Assembly: GCA_013398275.1 (NCBI GenBank)
Contig: VZSE01015526.1
Location: forward strand, 1,268,805 to 1,332,804
DNA length: 64,000 bases
Origin: Promerops cafer
Taxonomy: Eukaryota > Chordata > Aves > Passeriformes > Nectariniidae
Direction: 5' to 3'
The notes under the pieces were generated by a model that saw nothing but the letters and a program-made list of their open reading frames with translations, ran no database searches and was not told where the DNA came from. The first letter of the stretch is position 1. Each line of letters begins with the position of its first letter. This document shows, piece after piece, positions 1-12,999 of the stretch. Position numbers and translations under genes: made by a program.

Positions 1-310
1 CCCGAAACCGCTCTGTGGCATCGGGTGTCCCTTACGGGCACCGCCCCGGCAGTATCCTGGGTGCATCCAGGCGGAATCCCGAGGGTGTCCCACACTGTTC
101 CGGGGGTGTCCCAAGGGTATCCCGGGTGTATCCCGGGTTATCCAGGCGGTATCCCGGGGGTGTCCGGGGATGTGCCGGCAGTATCCCGGGTGTATCCAGG
201 CGGTATGCCGTGGGTGTCCCGGCAGTATCGTGGGGGTGTCCCGGGTGTGTCCCGGGATGTCCCGGCACCGTCCCGATCACGTTTCCACGGCGCCACCTGG
301 CGCCATCGCG
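1..310. repeat. GC-rich degenerate minisatellite
   Basis: Tandem, imperfect copies of a unit of about 10-22 bp around GGGTGTCCC / GGTGTATCCAGGCGGTATCC fill this stretch. A higher-order block with CCGGCAGTATCC...TGTCCC recurs about 120 bp apart (near 52 and 175). The array may start before the window. Frames stay open on both strands because the unit lacks stop codons, so the apparent ORFs here are not genes. Confidence 0.85.
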
Positions 311-2189
311 GGAAGGAGCGGCCTTGCCGGGGGCTTCTCCAGAGTCAATTAAACTTTAAAAATTCATTAAAACGAAATTAAAACAAAATTTTTACATGTA
401 ATTTAAAATAATAAAAGTTAAACAAATCCTTGGCCTGAGTTCCAGCTTTTGCTGAGTCCTCCTGACAGTCAGCCAGCTGTCAAAGCAGCCTGTCACCTCG
501 GTAAGTGGTGGATTACAGCACTTAAAAGTGATCTTGGTCTTTCTAGGAATTTTCCCAATAGCGTGACATATTAAGAAACACAGTGCTGTCACATGAGGGT
601 GGGTAACACCCAGAATCCACAGAGGAAAGCCCCAAAGAAAGGGGCTTACCTCCCATCCCAAAGCCTTATGGTGGAAACTGCACTTACCTTCTATGTGAAA
701 TAATCTCTTCCTCAAGAACACCCATCAAGCCCTACCTGTTCAGCTGTGTTTGCAACAGTGAAGTATTGTCCACATTGTTATTCAGCTAAGAATTTCCTTT
801 TCCTAAAACATGATTTTAAAGCCATGGTGCCTAAAGCTTGGTATGTCTTTGGAACCATCAGTACCCAGTTAGGGAGCTTCCTAAGCTGAATTCTAGCCTG
901 CAGTGAGACTTCAGTGGAGGAAACACTGCATGAATTTCTGCCCATGGTGGCACCTAAATAAACACTCCAGATGTGAGGATGATGAGGACACTTGCAACTC
1001 CCATGTAAATAATTCATGTATTGATCTATCACCCTGTGATCTGCACAAGGCTACTCACTGTGATGCCAGTTTCTATGGAAAACCAGGGAAATACAGCTTA
1101 TAAAGCAAGAATTTATGAATATATTTATATATACAGTAAGATATACTTACAGGACAAGTATATCTTACCATTTTCTGGAGAAGCAATTGTTTCTTCAGTT
1201 GTCTCTGTGCTGCTCTCTTCTGGCTTTCCGAGACACATACGAAGGAAAAGAGAAGTGATGGAATTTCCTCAGGCATCAGTGCTTCATGACACCAAAATGT
1301 TAATTCGCTCAGCACAGATGGATTCTACTTTGAAAATTTACAGATTTCCTTCACTTTCAAACATCTTTGATCAGCAGCCAAATGGTTAATGTTACATTTA
1401 AGCAATTGCTGGGCATCCAGATTTGCTCTCTTCAAGGAATAAGAGCTGTTCACAATACTCAAATCAATTTCTGCAACAGCTATTCAGTAAGATTGTGTGT
1501 GGGTGGATTTTTAACCATAAATTATAGCATGAAGTATCAATATTTAATACAAGCAGACATCATCCTGTAATAAATATAATTTAAAATACAAAGTATTCTT
1601 TAATATAGTTATTGGCTAACTAAAAGTCTTAAAAGTTCCAAATAGAAATCCAATAAGATTTGAGCGTCACCTTCTTTTTAACCAAGGGAAATACCTGCAG
1701 CAAAAACAATTCCCAGAAGAATTTAGAAGCATTTAGATACAGTCAGTCAGTGAAAGGCTGTTAGGGTCAAAGGTTCAACCAGATGAAGGTTTATTCCTTG
1801 TGCTGAAGGAAAGTCTGTCATATCATTGGTTAATTTCGGCCTTGAAAACAGAGGTCCATGAAACATCAAGGATCAACAAGGGGAATGGGAAGAACCTGCT
1901 CCCCAAGGAAGGACAAGCCAGAGGCTGAGGGCCAGGCACTGCACAAACAGTGCCCTCATGCCTCCAGCCCTCTGACCAGTGATCATTAACAGCCCTCAAG
2001 CAGGTGGTACAATGGACCAGCTTCAGGGTCCATCCAGAAAGCTTGAAGAGGAGATAGGGCCAGAGGCAAGGTTATAGCACAGGCTCTAGGTCTTTCCAGG
2101 AGACAGGATGGCAGATAGCTACAGCTACAGCCCTCACTATTCCACTCAGTCACTCCTGAGTGAAGTTGGGCTCTGCCTTTCCAATACTT
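311..2189. other. Intergenic, no gene recognised
   Basis: An AT-rich stretch (355-425) follows the minisatellite, then unremarkable unique sequence. The only structure seen is the inverted repeat at 1136-1168. Confidence 0.6.
1136..1168. repeat. Perfect 13-bp inverted repeat with 7-nt loop
   Basis: GTAAGATATACTT (1136-1148) and its exact complement AAGTATATCTTAC (1156-1168) flank ACAGGAC. It can form a short hairpin; its role is unknown. Confidence 0.8.
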
Positions 2190-2930
2190 TGTGGGGAGCT
2201 GTCAGCAGCTCAGCCTCCTCTTCTCTAGACTAAACTCGCCTGTCTCTCTCAGCCTCTCTTTGTAAGACATGAGCTGTAGGCTCCTCACCATCAGGAAGCC
2301 TTCTGCTGGACCCTCTTCAGGTTCTCCATGTCCTTCTGTTTCAGGTGTGGGCCCAGCTGCACTGAGCAGGAGCTGGAAGGAGCTTATCATGGTCTACTTG
2401 CAGTGAGAGCACCCTGCCAGCTCACAGTCAACCAGGCATCCACCATAACCGCAGGTCCTTTTTAGCAAAATTGCTGCTCAGCCAGTTGCTGATACGTGGG
2501 GCAATTCTGCCCAGTGTGGAGCTTCACATGAGTTCTTACTGCAGTCTTTGTTGGTTCTTTTCTTGAGGATTTTGAGGTCTTCCTGGATGGAGGCTCTGGC
2601 ATTTGCCTCTGCCACTTTCCCTACTACGGTGTCACCTGCAGAGATACTGAGGGTGCACTCTGTGCCCTCCTCCCCATCACTGCTGAAGGTGTTGAACAGT
2701 ATCAGTCCCAGTATTGGTTCCTGAGCTCCCCATTACCAGCACGAGTCAGGTGAGGGGTTGCTGACCACTGTCCAGTGAGTCTGGCAATTAAACCAGTTTT
2801 CCCAGCAGCCCTTTTGTTTCTTCCTTCTTTCCAAATGACAGTGCTGTAAGAGATGCTATAGGGAAGTTTCACTGAAATCAGGGTATCTCCCCACCCTGCT
2901 CCTCAACCAGCCATTTCCTTAATGCCCATT
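2190..2930 (-). mobile_element. CR1 LINE fragment (RT end and 3' region), old
   Basis: Read on the plus strand this is the familiar antisense of the CR1 3' portion: CAGCCTCTCTTTGTAAGACA, CTGCTGGACCCTCTTCAGG, TCCATGTCCTTCTGTTTC, then GGTGTCACCTGCAGAGATAC, GAGGGTGCACTC and GTGTTGAACAGTATCAGTCC, matching the RT-end segment around FADDTK and LFNI. It is heavily diverged, and the 5' limit (about 2,930) is approximate. Confidence 0.75.
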
Positions 2931-5900
2931 GCTGGCTTTATCTCAAATTGAGCTTTAGCTCTTTTGTGACCAAGACCCTAAGCAATGCTTTTGTAAGTAA
3001 CTTCTCTTTTGTCAGAGTAGGAAATGCATCTTGTAAAATTCCCTGTCCTCCTCTACAATGGGATGATGCGTCCCTGAGTGTTCCAGAACTTCTCCATAAA
3101 ATCAGCCAGATCTCCTGAGCATCTTTCTGCTTCATGGCTGACTCCCACGGTTCTGCCCTGAGATTCCCTGAGGGAGGAAAAACCCACTCTACACTCACAA
3201 GCATCCAAAGTGCTGCTCACCTCCCCAGACTCCCTCCAGTTCCTGAGCAGAGGACACAACAGGCAGCTGAGACTGGTCCTGCTTTGGCTCATCACAACAC
3301 ATTCCCTTACAGCCCTCAGGAGATTACAGCACTGGCTCTAGGACAAAACAAAGAAGTAAGTTAGGTCCTGTTTAGAATTTTACTGCCTCACTCTCATTGG
3401 CAGTGGTAGAGAGACCGTTGGGTAGTGCTAGAGCTGGTTTTTCAGTGGGGGAAGAAGAGGAAATCCCCAATGAATTTTGAGAGGAGAAAGGGATGAGAAA
3501 TTGAATGGTTCATGAATGTTCAGGGTGCTTATATGGAGTTTGTGAGGAGAAAATCAATTTTTACTTGTCAAATTGCTGGCCACTTTATCTCCTAAAGTGG
3601 TAAAAGATGCTATTTGTCACATAGCCCTTGAGCTGTGATTGGGGCTGGCAGGGACCCCTCCAGGTCCTTCATACCATCCTTCCTTCTGTCACAAATGGGC
3701 TGAATCTATCTTACTACTGAAAACAAGTTTACAAGGCAGAACCTCCAGGGCACGAGGGCAAATGCTGTTATTAGAAAACCATCATTGTCAGTCTTCCTGG
3801 CATAGAAATGTCTGTTGACAGAGGAAAGCAGCACTGGGAGTGAGCTTGGATGTGGGAAATGAGGCGTTCCTCCTCCTGAGATGAAGAAATGTAGTAGATG
3901 ATCTTACTCAGGCTGCAGTGACCAAGAGCTATTAACAAGCTGCTCTTTTCTCCCTGCTGTGATACAAGTGCAAAAATGAGTCTGTTCCCAGCTCCAGAAT
4001 GGAGAGGTTGATCTTTAAAAACAAAAGGCTTGGTGACTGTGGGGAAGGGGCTTGGTGTCTTTAAAGCCAGGCATGGAGGAATCTACAGGTCATTACTTTA
4101 TTTTTATAGCCATTATTACTATTTTCTGGATTGTATAAAAGCATTCAGATGTTTGAAGGGCCTATTCAACCTTCAGCAAATAAAATGCTCTTTTCTTTGC
4201 CAGTAAGATTTTCAGGAATGGACAACCATCCTCCCATGTGTGTGCATGACATTCAGCACATGATAAACATAACCTTAATATAAATTATTGGTATGAAAAC
4301 TGGTAATAGCCTGACTTGGTTAATAGTGTTGTTCTTACTAACCCATTCTAGACACAGAAAAGCAATGCTTATTTAAAACCTAGGTTATATATATATATAA
4401 AAAGAATCTATTATAAAGCTAATCTCAGGAAGCTTTCAGAAAATCTCTTCAACGTTTTCAGCATCTCTATTGAGTGAATAGAACTTACTGCATATCTCTT
4501 TTTTTTACCATGTCTTAAGAAAAGAAAACAATAGCCCTCCAAAATTGTACAACCCTACCAGAAAAAGTGACACATGAAAATCCTAGGAGCTGTCAGATAC
4601 ATAATAACAACAACAACAACAAATCTTCTTACATATAAATGCACAGATTTCTGTTAAAATAAATTGAAAGTCACTTTGAAATTTAGATAGTTCTCACCAC
4701 CTCTGTCAAGAGACTTAAGCACAGAAGTTGACTTACACCTGATATTCTACTAATTAAATAAAATAGAAAGTCTTCTCCTAATAACTAATTAGGACGCTAG
4801 GTCTGTTTTCAGTTTTTTGGGCATTCCTGACTGCAAGCTGCTTCTGAAAGTGAGACTTTGTGCCTTGGACCCTTATGAATGTAAATACCTGGCATCATTT
4901 CTCAAAAAACCCCCAGACCCCCACCTTGATGTCCAGAGCACGTATCCCTCTGCACCCTGAAGATGGCATTTCATTTATGTTGTACCAAAAGAGAAGCAGC
5001 ACAAGGCACAGAATGGGAATGGGGACAAATGGAAAACAGAGTTTCAAAGTTGTGTGAATTTCTATTATTTCAGTATCTTGTTTTCTCCCAGTTTTGGATG
5101 GATTGCTGTAACAATTTTCCTTTAATAAAATATTTGGGGTCAAAGCAAAGGTAAGTGTTTTACCTAACTCCATTTCTGCATTTCTGGACATTGTTCCCTA
5201 TATGTAACGAGCCCAGCCAGAGCAGAGAGGTTGTTGCTTAGGGAACCAAACGCAGGGCACAAAATATGACCTAAACTACAACTCCCAGGAAGCAAAGCAA
5301 CACCTGACAAGGCCGATGTAATGTAATTTGATTTCAGTGTTGAAAACATGTCTGAACATACCTTAGACCAAAGAGATAAAATATCACAATTTGGTCTGAG
5401 GATGAAAAAAGACATTTCATTTCAATCTCATATCCCCTCGAAGAAGGATTTTTTCAGTATTCACCAAAGCTGGAATAGTATCAGTGAGAAACCTGTTACC
5501 AGCTTTCCTGATGAGCAAGGTGCCACAAGCATTATGTATCTCCATGTAAGTAAATTGTGTCATTAAATAACCCTCACAAAGAGCCTCAGATCCAGTTTCA
5601 AAGGACAATAAAGCAAGTCATAATGCTTACTAAAGATTTCTTTTCCCCCTTGAGAGACCAGAAGTTCCAAACATTGTTTGGAATGACAACTCTGACTCTT
5701 CTTTGCCATCACCTACATCTTGGAGTTTCCAGCTAGAAAAACATGTAGAGGACAGCACTGTTATCAAGAGAGACCATACCCCAGGCCTCAGACCCACTGA
5801 CATTCCCAGGAATACTGTTTTCCATAGGGCTCCACAAAGCCCACTGATCCACCCCCTTAAATTCATTTACAGAATGAAGTCCCTCATGGTAGCAGGGAGT

Positions 5901-6915
5901 TTTGGGGATTTACAGCATCACAGGAGTGCTAAGTCTTATGATTAATGGAGTAACAAATGCCAGAGAAGTAAGAAGATTGGAAACTCAGTATCTCTGTCTC
6001 AGAGGAAAGACCCTTATGCAGAGGGATGATTGGTTTCAACTTAAATGAAAAAAGCAGCTTTGATTTTTGATCTTAAAAAAGAGAAGTAAGTCTGAAAAGG
6101 ATTGCTTAAAAGGGATATCCCAAAATTCAGAAACCATGGTTCTTTCTGAAGAAGTCAAAGATTTTATCCTACATTTTCCTTTGGGAAGTACTATCATAAT
6201 TTCACACAAAATAATAAATTCCAATTATTTTAATTATTGAGCCTTATAGATCAGCCATCAGGGTTATCCACCAAGGCTTCTTCCACTTGCTAGTAGCTGT
6301 GCAAATCAAGGCAGTTTAGCTCACTTTAGGGTGCTTTTTATTCTGATAAGGTGTTTTTCTCTGACTGGAAATCTTGCTAAAATACTGCTTTTTTTTGAGA
6401 AAACCTGATCAAATAATTTATTCCATTTGACTTGTGAAGAAAACTAACCAATATAGACTGCAGCTCTGTCAGCCACTGAGCCTCTTGATTCAGATGGTTA
6501 CATCCAGCCCATGATTTCCAGTCCCATGCTTCCCACTCAAAACCATTTTTGCATTCACAATCATCAGCTGCACTGTGTCAAGCTGTGTAACAACACTGTA
6601 TATATTTTCTGCTTGAAGTTCATGAAAGTTTTCCATTCTACAACGGAATAAAACCAAAGCCCATGCACACTTACACAAGGATGTGTTCATACCATCCCAA
6701 ATGTCAGCAGTGAACAGGAGGAATGAAAACTTTCCCTTGGGCTGAGTTACATGACAGAGAGTGAGTTCACCTCTGTCTGCTGAGCCATGGTAGCTGGACA
6801 TCCATCTCAGCTCCACTTCTAGGCAAATCTTTTTATCTACATGTGTCAAGAAAATACTTAGGAAGTTACTGAAACTCTTTCAATGTGCCTCAAGAAATTA
6901 GCCAATAAATGGGAT
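2931..6915. other. Intergenic, no gene recognised
   Basis: Mostly unique AT-rich sequence with a (CAA)n run at 4604-4622 and a short TA run near 4388-4400. Small open frames show no recognisable protein. Confidence 0.6.
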
Positions 6916-7470
6916 CACAGACGAATCATGGAATGCTTTGGGGTGGAAGGGTCACTGAAGATCCTCTAGACCAACCCCCTGCCATGGGCACAGACACCTT
7001 CCACTATCCCAGGTTGCTCCAAGCCCCGTCCAACCTGAGCTTGGATGCTTCCAGGGATGGGGCAGCCACAACTTCACTGGGCAACCTGTGCCAGGGCCTC
7101 GCCACCCTCATCATTAAAAATTTCTTCCTTTAATCCAATCTAAACCTGCCCTCTTTCAGTTTAAAACCATTGTCCTTTGTGCTGTACTGCAGGATCTGTT
7201 AAAAAGTCCCTTTCCATTTATCTTTGCCCCCTCTATACACTGAAAATTCACAAAAAGGTCTCCTCAGGGCCTTCTCCAGGCTGAACAACTCCCAACTCTC
7301 CCAGCCTATCTTCACACAGGAGGTGCTCCAGCCTTCTGTCCATCTTTGTGGCCTCTCCTGGACTTGCTCCAACAGATCCGTGTCTTTCCTGTGCTGAAGG
7401 CTGGATGCATCACTCCAGAAGTAATCTCACCAGAGTGGAGTAGCAGGGCAGAATCACCCCCCTCACAAAC
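6916..7470 (-). mobile_element. CR1 LINE 3'-end fragment
   Basis: On the plus strand it starts with the CR1 3' terminus in antisense (GAATCATGGAATGCTTTGGG), then CCCCCTGCCATGGGCACAGA, CACCTTCCACTATCCCAGG and TTGCTCCAAGCCCCGTCCAA. It continues to CAGGCTGAACAACTCCCAAC, AGGTGCTCCAGCC and TCTCACCAGAGTGGAGTAGC. The element is therefore on the minus strand with its 3' end at about 6,916. It is truncated at 5', as is normal for CR1. Confidence 0.92.
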
Positions 7471-8755
7471 AGGAATGTACAGTTACAGATAATTCAAGAA
7501 CCTGAAACAGCTCAATGATGTCAGGAAATTAAACTCATGTGAAAATACCTTCCAGAGACAGCTGTATATGATTTTTTTAGTCAATGCCTCTCTCATATTT
7601 CACTATTAATCCAGAAATTTACACATTTTGTGGTTTGGGTTTATTCTTATAGAAATAAAGGAATTAAGAAAAACTTGCTTGGAGGGATTTTGTCTCAGTG
7701 GCTTTTAGGGAAACACTACTTAATGTCTTATTGAAAAGGCTGGGAGAAAAGAGGACTGTACTCAGATGTTTTGCTGACTCCCAGGCTCTGGAACATATCC
7801 TTGGCACTCAGGACTGATCATAGCCTACAGTATCCTAAACCAAACTGGTTAAAGGGCAGGGTAGTGGGAGACTGCAGTGTCTTTACCTTATACCACCTGA
7901 ACTGTGCTGAGCTGCCAGTCAGAAGAAAGACAAGAAGTGATTGTAAATAACAAGAAAAATAAAAGGACACAGATTTTCCCTATGCAGTGTACCAAAAGAA
8001 ATCCAGTCCAGGATTATTTTTCTACTGGCAGCTTCATGGCACAACTTGAGGTTTTCGAGATGCCACCAGAGCAGGCTGCTCCATAGGAAAAGGGAGCCAG
8101 GAGCTGGAGGTGAGAGCAAGCAGCCTGGAGCAGCATCCTCATGGGTATAGGACAGCCCCCAGTATCTGTGCAAGGTGGGAAGAGCGGGCTTGGTGATCCT
8201 AACATGGCACAGCCAGGAGGTTCAGGAGGAGTCAGGGTCTGGATTGGCAGAGCTGCAGCACAAAGAATGAGGGCCTGAGCGAGATGTAACCCCTGAGCAC
8301 AACAGGGAAAACCCTCCTCCCCAGTAAAGGCCCCTACTGTGGCTTTCCCTGGCATCCCATCTGGTGTCACACCGCATCTGGTGGCCTGGAGCATCAGTGC
8401 CAAACCCTGGGGAGGAGTGGGGAATGTCAGAGTTTTAAAAGGACAGCAGTGCCTCCTTGACCCCCAAACTCACTGTGTCACACCACTCACTCCATTGCAA
8501 TACACAAAGAGAAGATGAGACAAAACACTTCGGAAAAGCTCCATCATTTGGTAACTTACCAAAAAAAAAATCCCATCTAAAATTTTCCATCTAAACCAAG
8601 GAAGCAAGGGTAGCAGCACTTTAATGTGCAGTGTATCTCTGTGTGATCTCACCTTGCACATTTCATTTCTGATTTGGCACAGTGACAAGTGCCAGGAGGG
8701 ACACTCAGCCACCTTTCGGTGCCTCAGTCTTCTCTGGAGCTCAGTCTGTCTTTCC
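7471..8755. other. Intergenic, no gene recognised
   Basis: Unique sequence. A 129-codon frame on the minus strand (8014-8403) has no recognisable domain and no supporting structure. Confidence 0.55.
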
Positions 8756-9310
8756 CGCACTCAAACACCAGCTCGGGCAGGCCGCCTCTTGCCAGGCAGA
8801 AGAGCCAAAGCCCTTCACGCCGGGTTGGTCCCGTGGTTCTCCAGCGGAGCCATCAGCTCGTCCCGGGGTGCGACTGCCCGGTTCACTGCCGAGGGAGGGC
8901 GGCTCTCCCGGGCCCTGCAGCCGCTTCCCCCACCGGGTGTCGCTGCCCGACGCCTTTTCCCGGGGCGGGGCCGAGCCGGGGCCGGGGCCGGGCCGGGGCC
9001 GAGGCCGGGGTTGGGGTTGGGGTTGGGGTCGAGGCTCGGCCGGGTTGGGGCCGGGTTGGGGCCGCGTTGGGGCCGGGCGGAGGCTGAGGCCAGGGCTGGG
9101 CTGGGGCAGTCCCAGTCCCGCAGCACCGGCCGGTGCTCCCTGGGCAGCGCTGCGGGCGGGGGCGGCCGGAGCCGCTGCTTCAAACACCCCGTACCGCCGT
9201 GAGCTCTTGCTGAGCAGCCCGAACGCCCGTGGTGAGCGTGGCAGCTGCTCTGCTGAGCAAGAGATGCTGGCATTTGTTTGCAGATGATGCGCGGAGGCAC
9301 CGCTGACACG
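8756..9310. promoter_or_regulatory. CpG-rich, G-run-rich island
   Basis: A block of about 550 bp with dense CpG and very high GC stands out from AT-rich flanks. Its core (about 8,960-9,110) is an imperfect array of GGGGCC, GGGTTGGGG and GGCCGGG units on the plus strand, with three successive GGGGTT steps near 9,009-9,026. It has strong G-quadruplex potential. A consensus-like splice donor (CCCGTG|GTGAGC) lies near 9,231. Such islands often mark promoters, but no gene on either side is recognised. It could equally be a GC-rich minisatellite. Several overlapping frames of 130-200 codons on both strands are low-complexity shadows. Confidence 0.55.
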
Positions 9311-10302
9311 CCTGTGCCCAGCTTAGGAAGGCCCTTGGAAGCCCCCGGCACTGTTGTTGCTGGTGAGGAAAAACCCTAACCCAAGCTTTTCCCTCTCTCA
9401 ACTTCAAAAAGTTATTTCCCTCTTTGATTTATTTTTCTCTCTTGGAAACAAATATTTCCTCTCAGCAGAGCTCACAGTCTCTTCCCATTTTTAAGGGGAA
9501 TATTCTTACACTTTCGGCTCAATACATATCATAAAAATCAATATAGACAACCTAGTTTTAGTCTTAATGCGAGAAACCTCGTGAAGAGACCGAGACGCTG
9601 AAGAGAAACCAAATGTGAACATCCTGGAAAGTGGGGAATTATACTGCCATTATTCAGAATGTTTGCTCTTCTGTCCTCTTTCAGAAAAGGCTGTTGAAAT
9701 AAATTTTCCTTGTGAGACAAAGCAGTGGAACAAAAATAGATAAGCACAGTGAAACAAAAATAATTCAAACACATAAAAAATTATATTGTATTGTCTCTAT
9801 CAGAGTTTCCCCTTTACATCCATCTTGCCTACTCTGGGACAGTTTCCAGTTCTGTTTACTTGAAAAAGCTACTGCCAAAATGAAAGAAGGAGTCAGATCA
9901 CACCTTCCCTTACACCTACATCCACCCAGGCTGGCTGTAACACGTTTAGAAATATCTCTGTTCTTATATTGCTCCATAATGGACAAAGTCAGGTCCCTCC
10001 ACCCAGAGGTTTTAGTAACCTGGAGCTCCAGCCAAGGAGAAAAGCTGGCCATGGCTTTTCCTGTGTGCAGCCAGGGCTGGCAATTTGCAAACATGGACTG
10101 ACACACTATTCCCTAAATACCACCAGAGATTTAAAAGAATCAAGGTGTTTTGTTTTGATTTTCAGTTTAAAATTGTGGCCAGCATGGCTATCTCAAGGGT
10201 ATATTCTCAGGTGGAAAGTGGCAGTAGATCATGGAAGTAGCAGGTTGGGTGAGTGGCTGTATGTCAGAGGAGGACATTGCTCTGTGGGTAGTGATGCTGC
10301 CT

Positions 10303-10345
10303 CAGTCAAATCAAATCCAATCAAATTGAATCAAATTAAACCAAA
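10303..10345. repeat. Simple repeat, TCAAA-like
   Basis: Imperfect copies of a 5-10 bp unit (CAAATCAAATCCAATCAAAT and similar) fill this short stretch. Confidence 0.8.
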
Positions 10346-12074
10346 TGAAAATTATTCTTTGCCAGTATATTTCAAAAGTTATGCAGTACTATAAATACAG
10401 CTGTGGTTATAAGGTCAACACAAATGCCAAGTGGAAAATGGCCAATTTTTCCCTTTTTTGTCATGATAGGACACAGAACAACAAAGCAATCATTTCTGTG
10501 GGAACAGGGTAGATAAAATGGGGCAGAATTAACATTAGTTTGGCTTTGCTCAGTCTTCTCTCTTTCTGACTGTTTCTATACAATACAAAAGTTCACCTTT
10601 AAACCTGTGGTTGTTTAGTTCTTTTTTTCCTGTTCCCTTCACGCTGCCCTTCCCTTTACTGGGCCTCAAATACCACTTCCCTTTCACCCCACCCCCTGCC
10701 CTCCTCTTAGTGTTGGAGCAAATATATTCTGCATCAGGATATGGGGTATGTTTAAAAAGAAAACAAAAATTGAAGTTTTTGCAGTTCAGGGCATGACAGG
10801 TCATTAATAATCCTTAATATGCAAGCTTTCCATCTGCTATTCTTGCTCTGAGGTCAGCTGGTCCAAGGAAAGCAGGAAGGAAATAGGAAGGTTCAGTGAA
10901 CACAAACAAAAAGCCTTCTATAAGCCTGCAATGTATATGTGAACTCCAAGCTGCTGTTCCCTGGAAAATCCAAAGTTCACTCTGCCTGTATTCCTATTGC
11001 TACTAGTAAATTCCTCTGTTGGAAGGAAGGGCACCAGGATGAGCTTATCCATGCAACAGCCTCAGATGAAGGTGCAGCCTCAAGTGCTTTTGTTCTTTTC
11101 CCAGTCAGAAATCTCTCTGCATCTCCTGAAACTATTTCTCTGCCACAGATAAATGCAAGCGTTCCCCCATTCAGCTGTTTCATATGCACGGAGCCTCTCC
11201 TAGCAATTTCATGTACAAGCTTATTTTGGAAATGGAGGATCACCAGTGTGGTGAAAATCCCTCTTAAAATGGAAGTGTGCTTGGAGTTAGTTATACAGGT
11301 AACAAAATCATAATTTTGGTCCGTGAGCTACAAGGGCATCACCATGTCATTTTACTGATCTTACCTAATTAACCTTAACATGAGTTTGGGGAAAAAATGC
11401 AATTCCATATGAAAAAATATAGATCGTTTATGACTGTTTATAACAGAAGAGTCTCAATGTAAGCACTGCATTGGGCAGTACCATTCCTAAACCACAACTA
11501 TAAGCAGACTGACTTGTTTGAATGTTCTTCTCATAAGGAAGCACTATAGGCATTGAATTTTTTGCAAGTGCAGTGCCCTTCTTAATGAGAGCTTATGAAC
11601 ATGTTTTGATGAAAGACTGAAAATATGAAATAAAAGAAGTGAACTTCTGTGTTCTTAAGGGGAGTGCTGTGCTTGCAAGGCTGGCTCTGGCAGGACAAGT
11701 CTAGCCACTGGAAGAGGAGAAGAAAGAATGGAAATCAGCAGGCACCCTTGTGCAATAGCCATGGAAGGTAATAAGCAATCCTTTTCTTGCCTGAAGTCAT
11801 TTTCTTTTGCATGATGTTTGTCTATAATCCAGCAAAACATTGTCTGGCTCTTATAATCTGTATATGGATTAAGTGGCTATATTTATAATCATTAATTTGG
11901 ATACCAAACAATGTCTTTCCAGGTATCAAATATTTTGTGGTATCAAAAAGGGAAGGGACTGCCCTGGGATTTTAGACCTCTAATCCAATCAAGTCAATGG
12001 TGGGGATGATCCAGCAGGTGACAGGCTGCCCTAAAACTGTCAGCAGGCAGATCTGGTATTCCCTTTTTGCTACC

Positions 12075-12154
12075 AGATCTTCGCTGCCTTCGATGGCTAA
12101 TTTAGTCTAATGGCTAATTAGATCTTCGCTGCCTTCGATGGCTAATTTAGTCTA
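12075..12154. repeat. Local direct duplication, 45-bp period
   Basis: An identical 35-bp segment beginning AGATCTTCGCTGCCTTCG occurs at 12075-12109 and 12120-12154. The 10-bp spacer (ATGGCTAATT) also resembles part of the unit. The lack of mismatches suggests a recent event. Confidence 0.9.
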
Positions 12155-12999
12155 GTGCAGGTCATAAATGGGTGACCTACCACTTCTGTTGGTGCTGAAA
12201 GCCAAGTGCTGCATCACTTCTCATCTAGAGGCTGAGCCTGTGGCAGCCTCTCAGTTTGGAATGTGGGGAATATTTCTGGACAGGCACAGACCAGCAGACA
12301 GCTCCTCTTCTGTATCAGCCTAGGCCTTTTCCTACAGCATGTGGTGTCTCTGTTTCACATCAGTAACATCTGTTGCCACTAGGGATGTTTTGCCTGGCAT
12401 CCTAGCTCCACTCTGCCTTCACCAATTAGGTTGTGCCCCATTTAGTTAAGGTTAAATAAGGGAACATAATCCTTCATCTTGTGAGTTACTGCTTTCCATC
12501 CTAAGGCAACTTTATCACAATGCATCCACTGTACCATGTAGAGGGGTCCTTCTGGGTAGGTTTGTGAGCAAAACCAGCTTCCCACACCATCCATACAGTT
12601 TAAAACAGTTCAGTTCTCTGGCACAAACACCTATTTGGTTGGGTTTCTTGGGAAGGTCTGGCTGTGCTGCTTAATGAACCCTGGTGACCTGTGGTGGTTC
12701 TGCTTTTCTCAGTGAGAACTTAGTGAGTCAGGGTCATCCAGGAGGAAAGGATCCAGCCGGAAAAGCTGGGAGAGGAGACCCAGCCTTTTCTTCCCCAGCT
12801 TGAGAAGAGTCTCCACTACCATGTAGCCCAATCTGCTCCTCTGTACATGAGAGCAGAGCTGAAGGGAAAGACCTGCACCTGCGATGGGTCAGTTTGCATG
12901 GTCAAGGTGAGAAGGAAGTGCTCCTCTTCCACCACCCTGGAGCAGACAACAGAGTTAGCAAATAGACCCAGGAGCTGGTGAAGGAGGGCAAAAAGAAGT

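Larger units (their letters stand above)
9311..12999. other. Intergenic, no gene recognised
   Basis: Unique sequence with a TCAAA-type simple repeat (about 10,303-10,345) and the local duplication at 12075-12154. No exon-like homology recognised. Confidence 0.6.

Noticed and set aside
15..381. Frames of 80-118 codons on both strands at the window start
   Set aside because: They are translations of the minisatellite and have repetitive, domain-free products.
8624..9351. Overlapping frames of 130-200 codons on both strands in the CpG island
   Set aside because: Stop-poor GC-rich repeats open all frames at once; the products are Gly/Arg/Pro low complexity with no recognisable domain.
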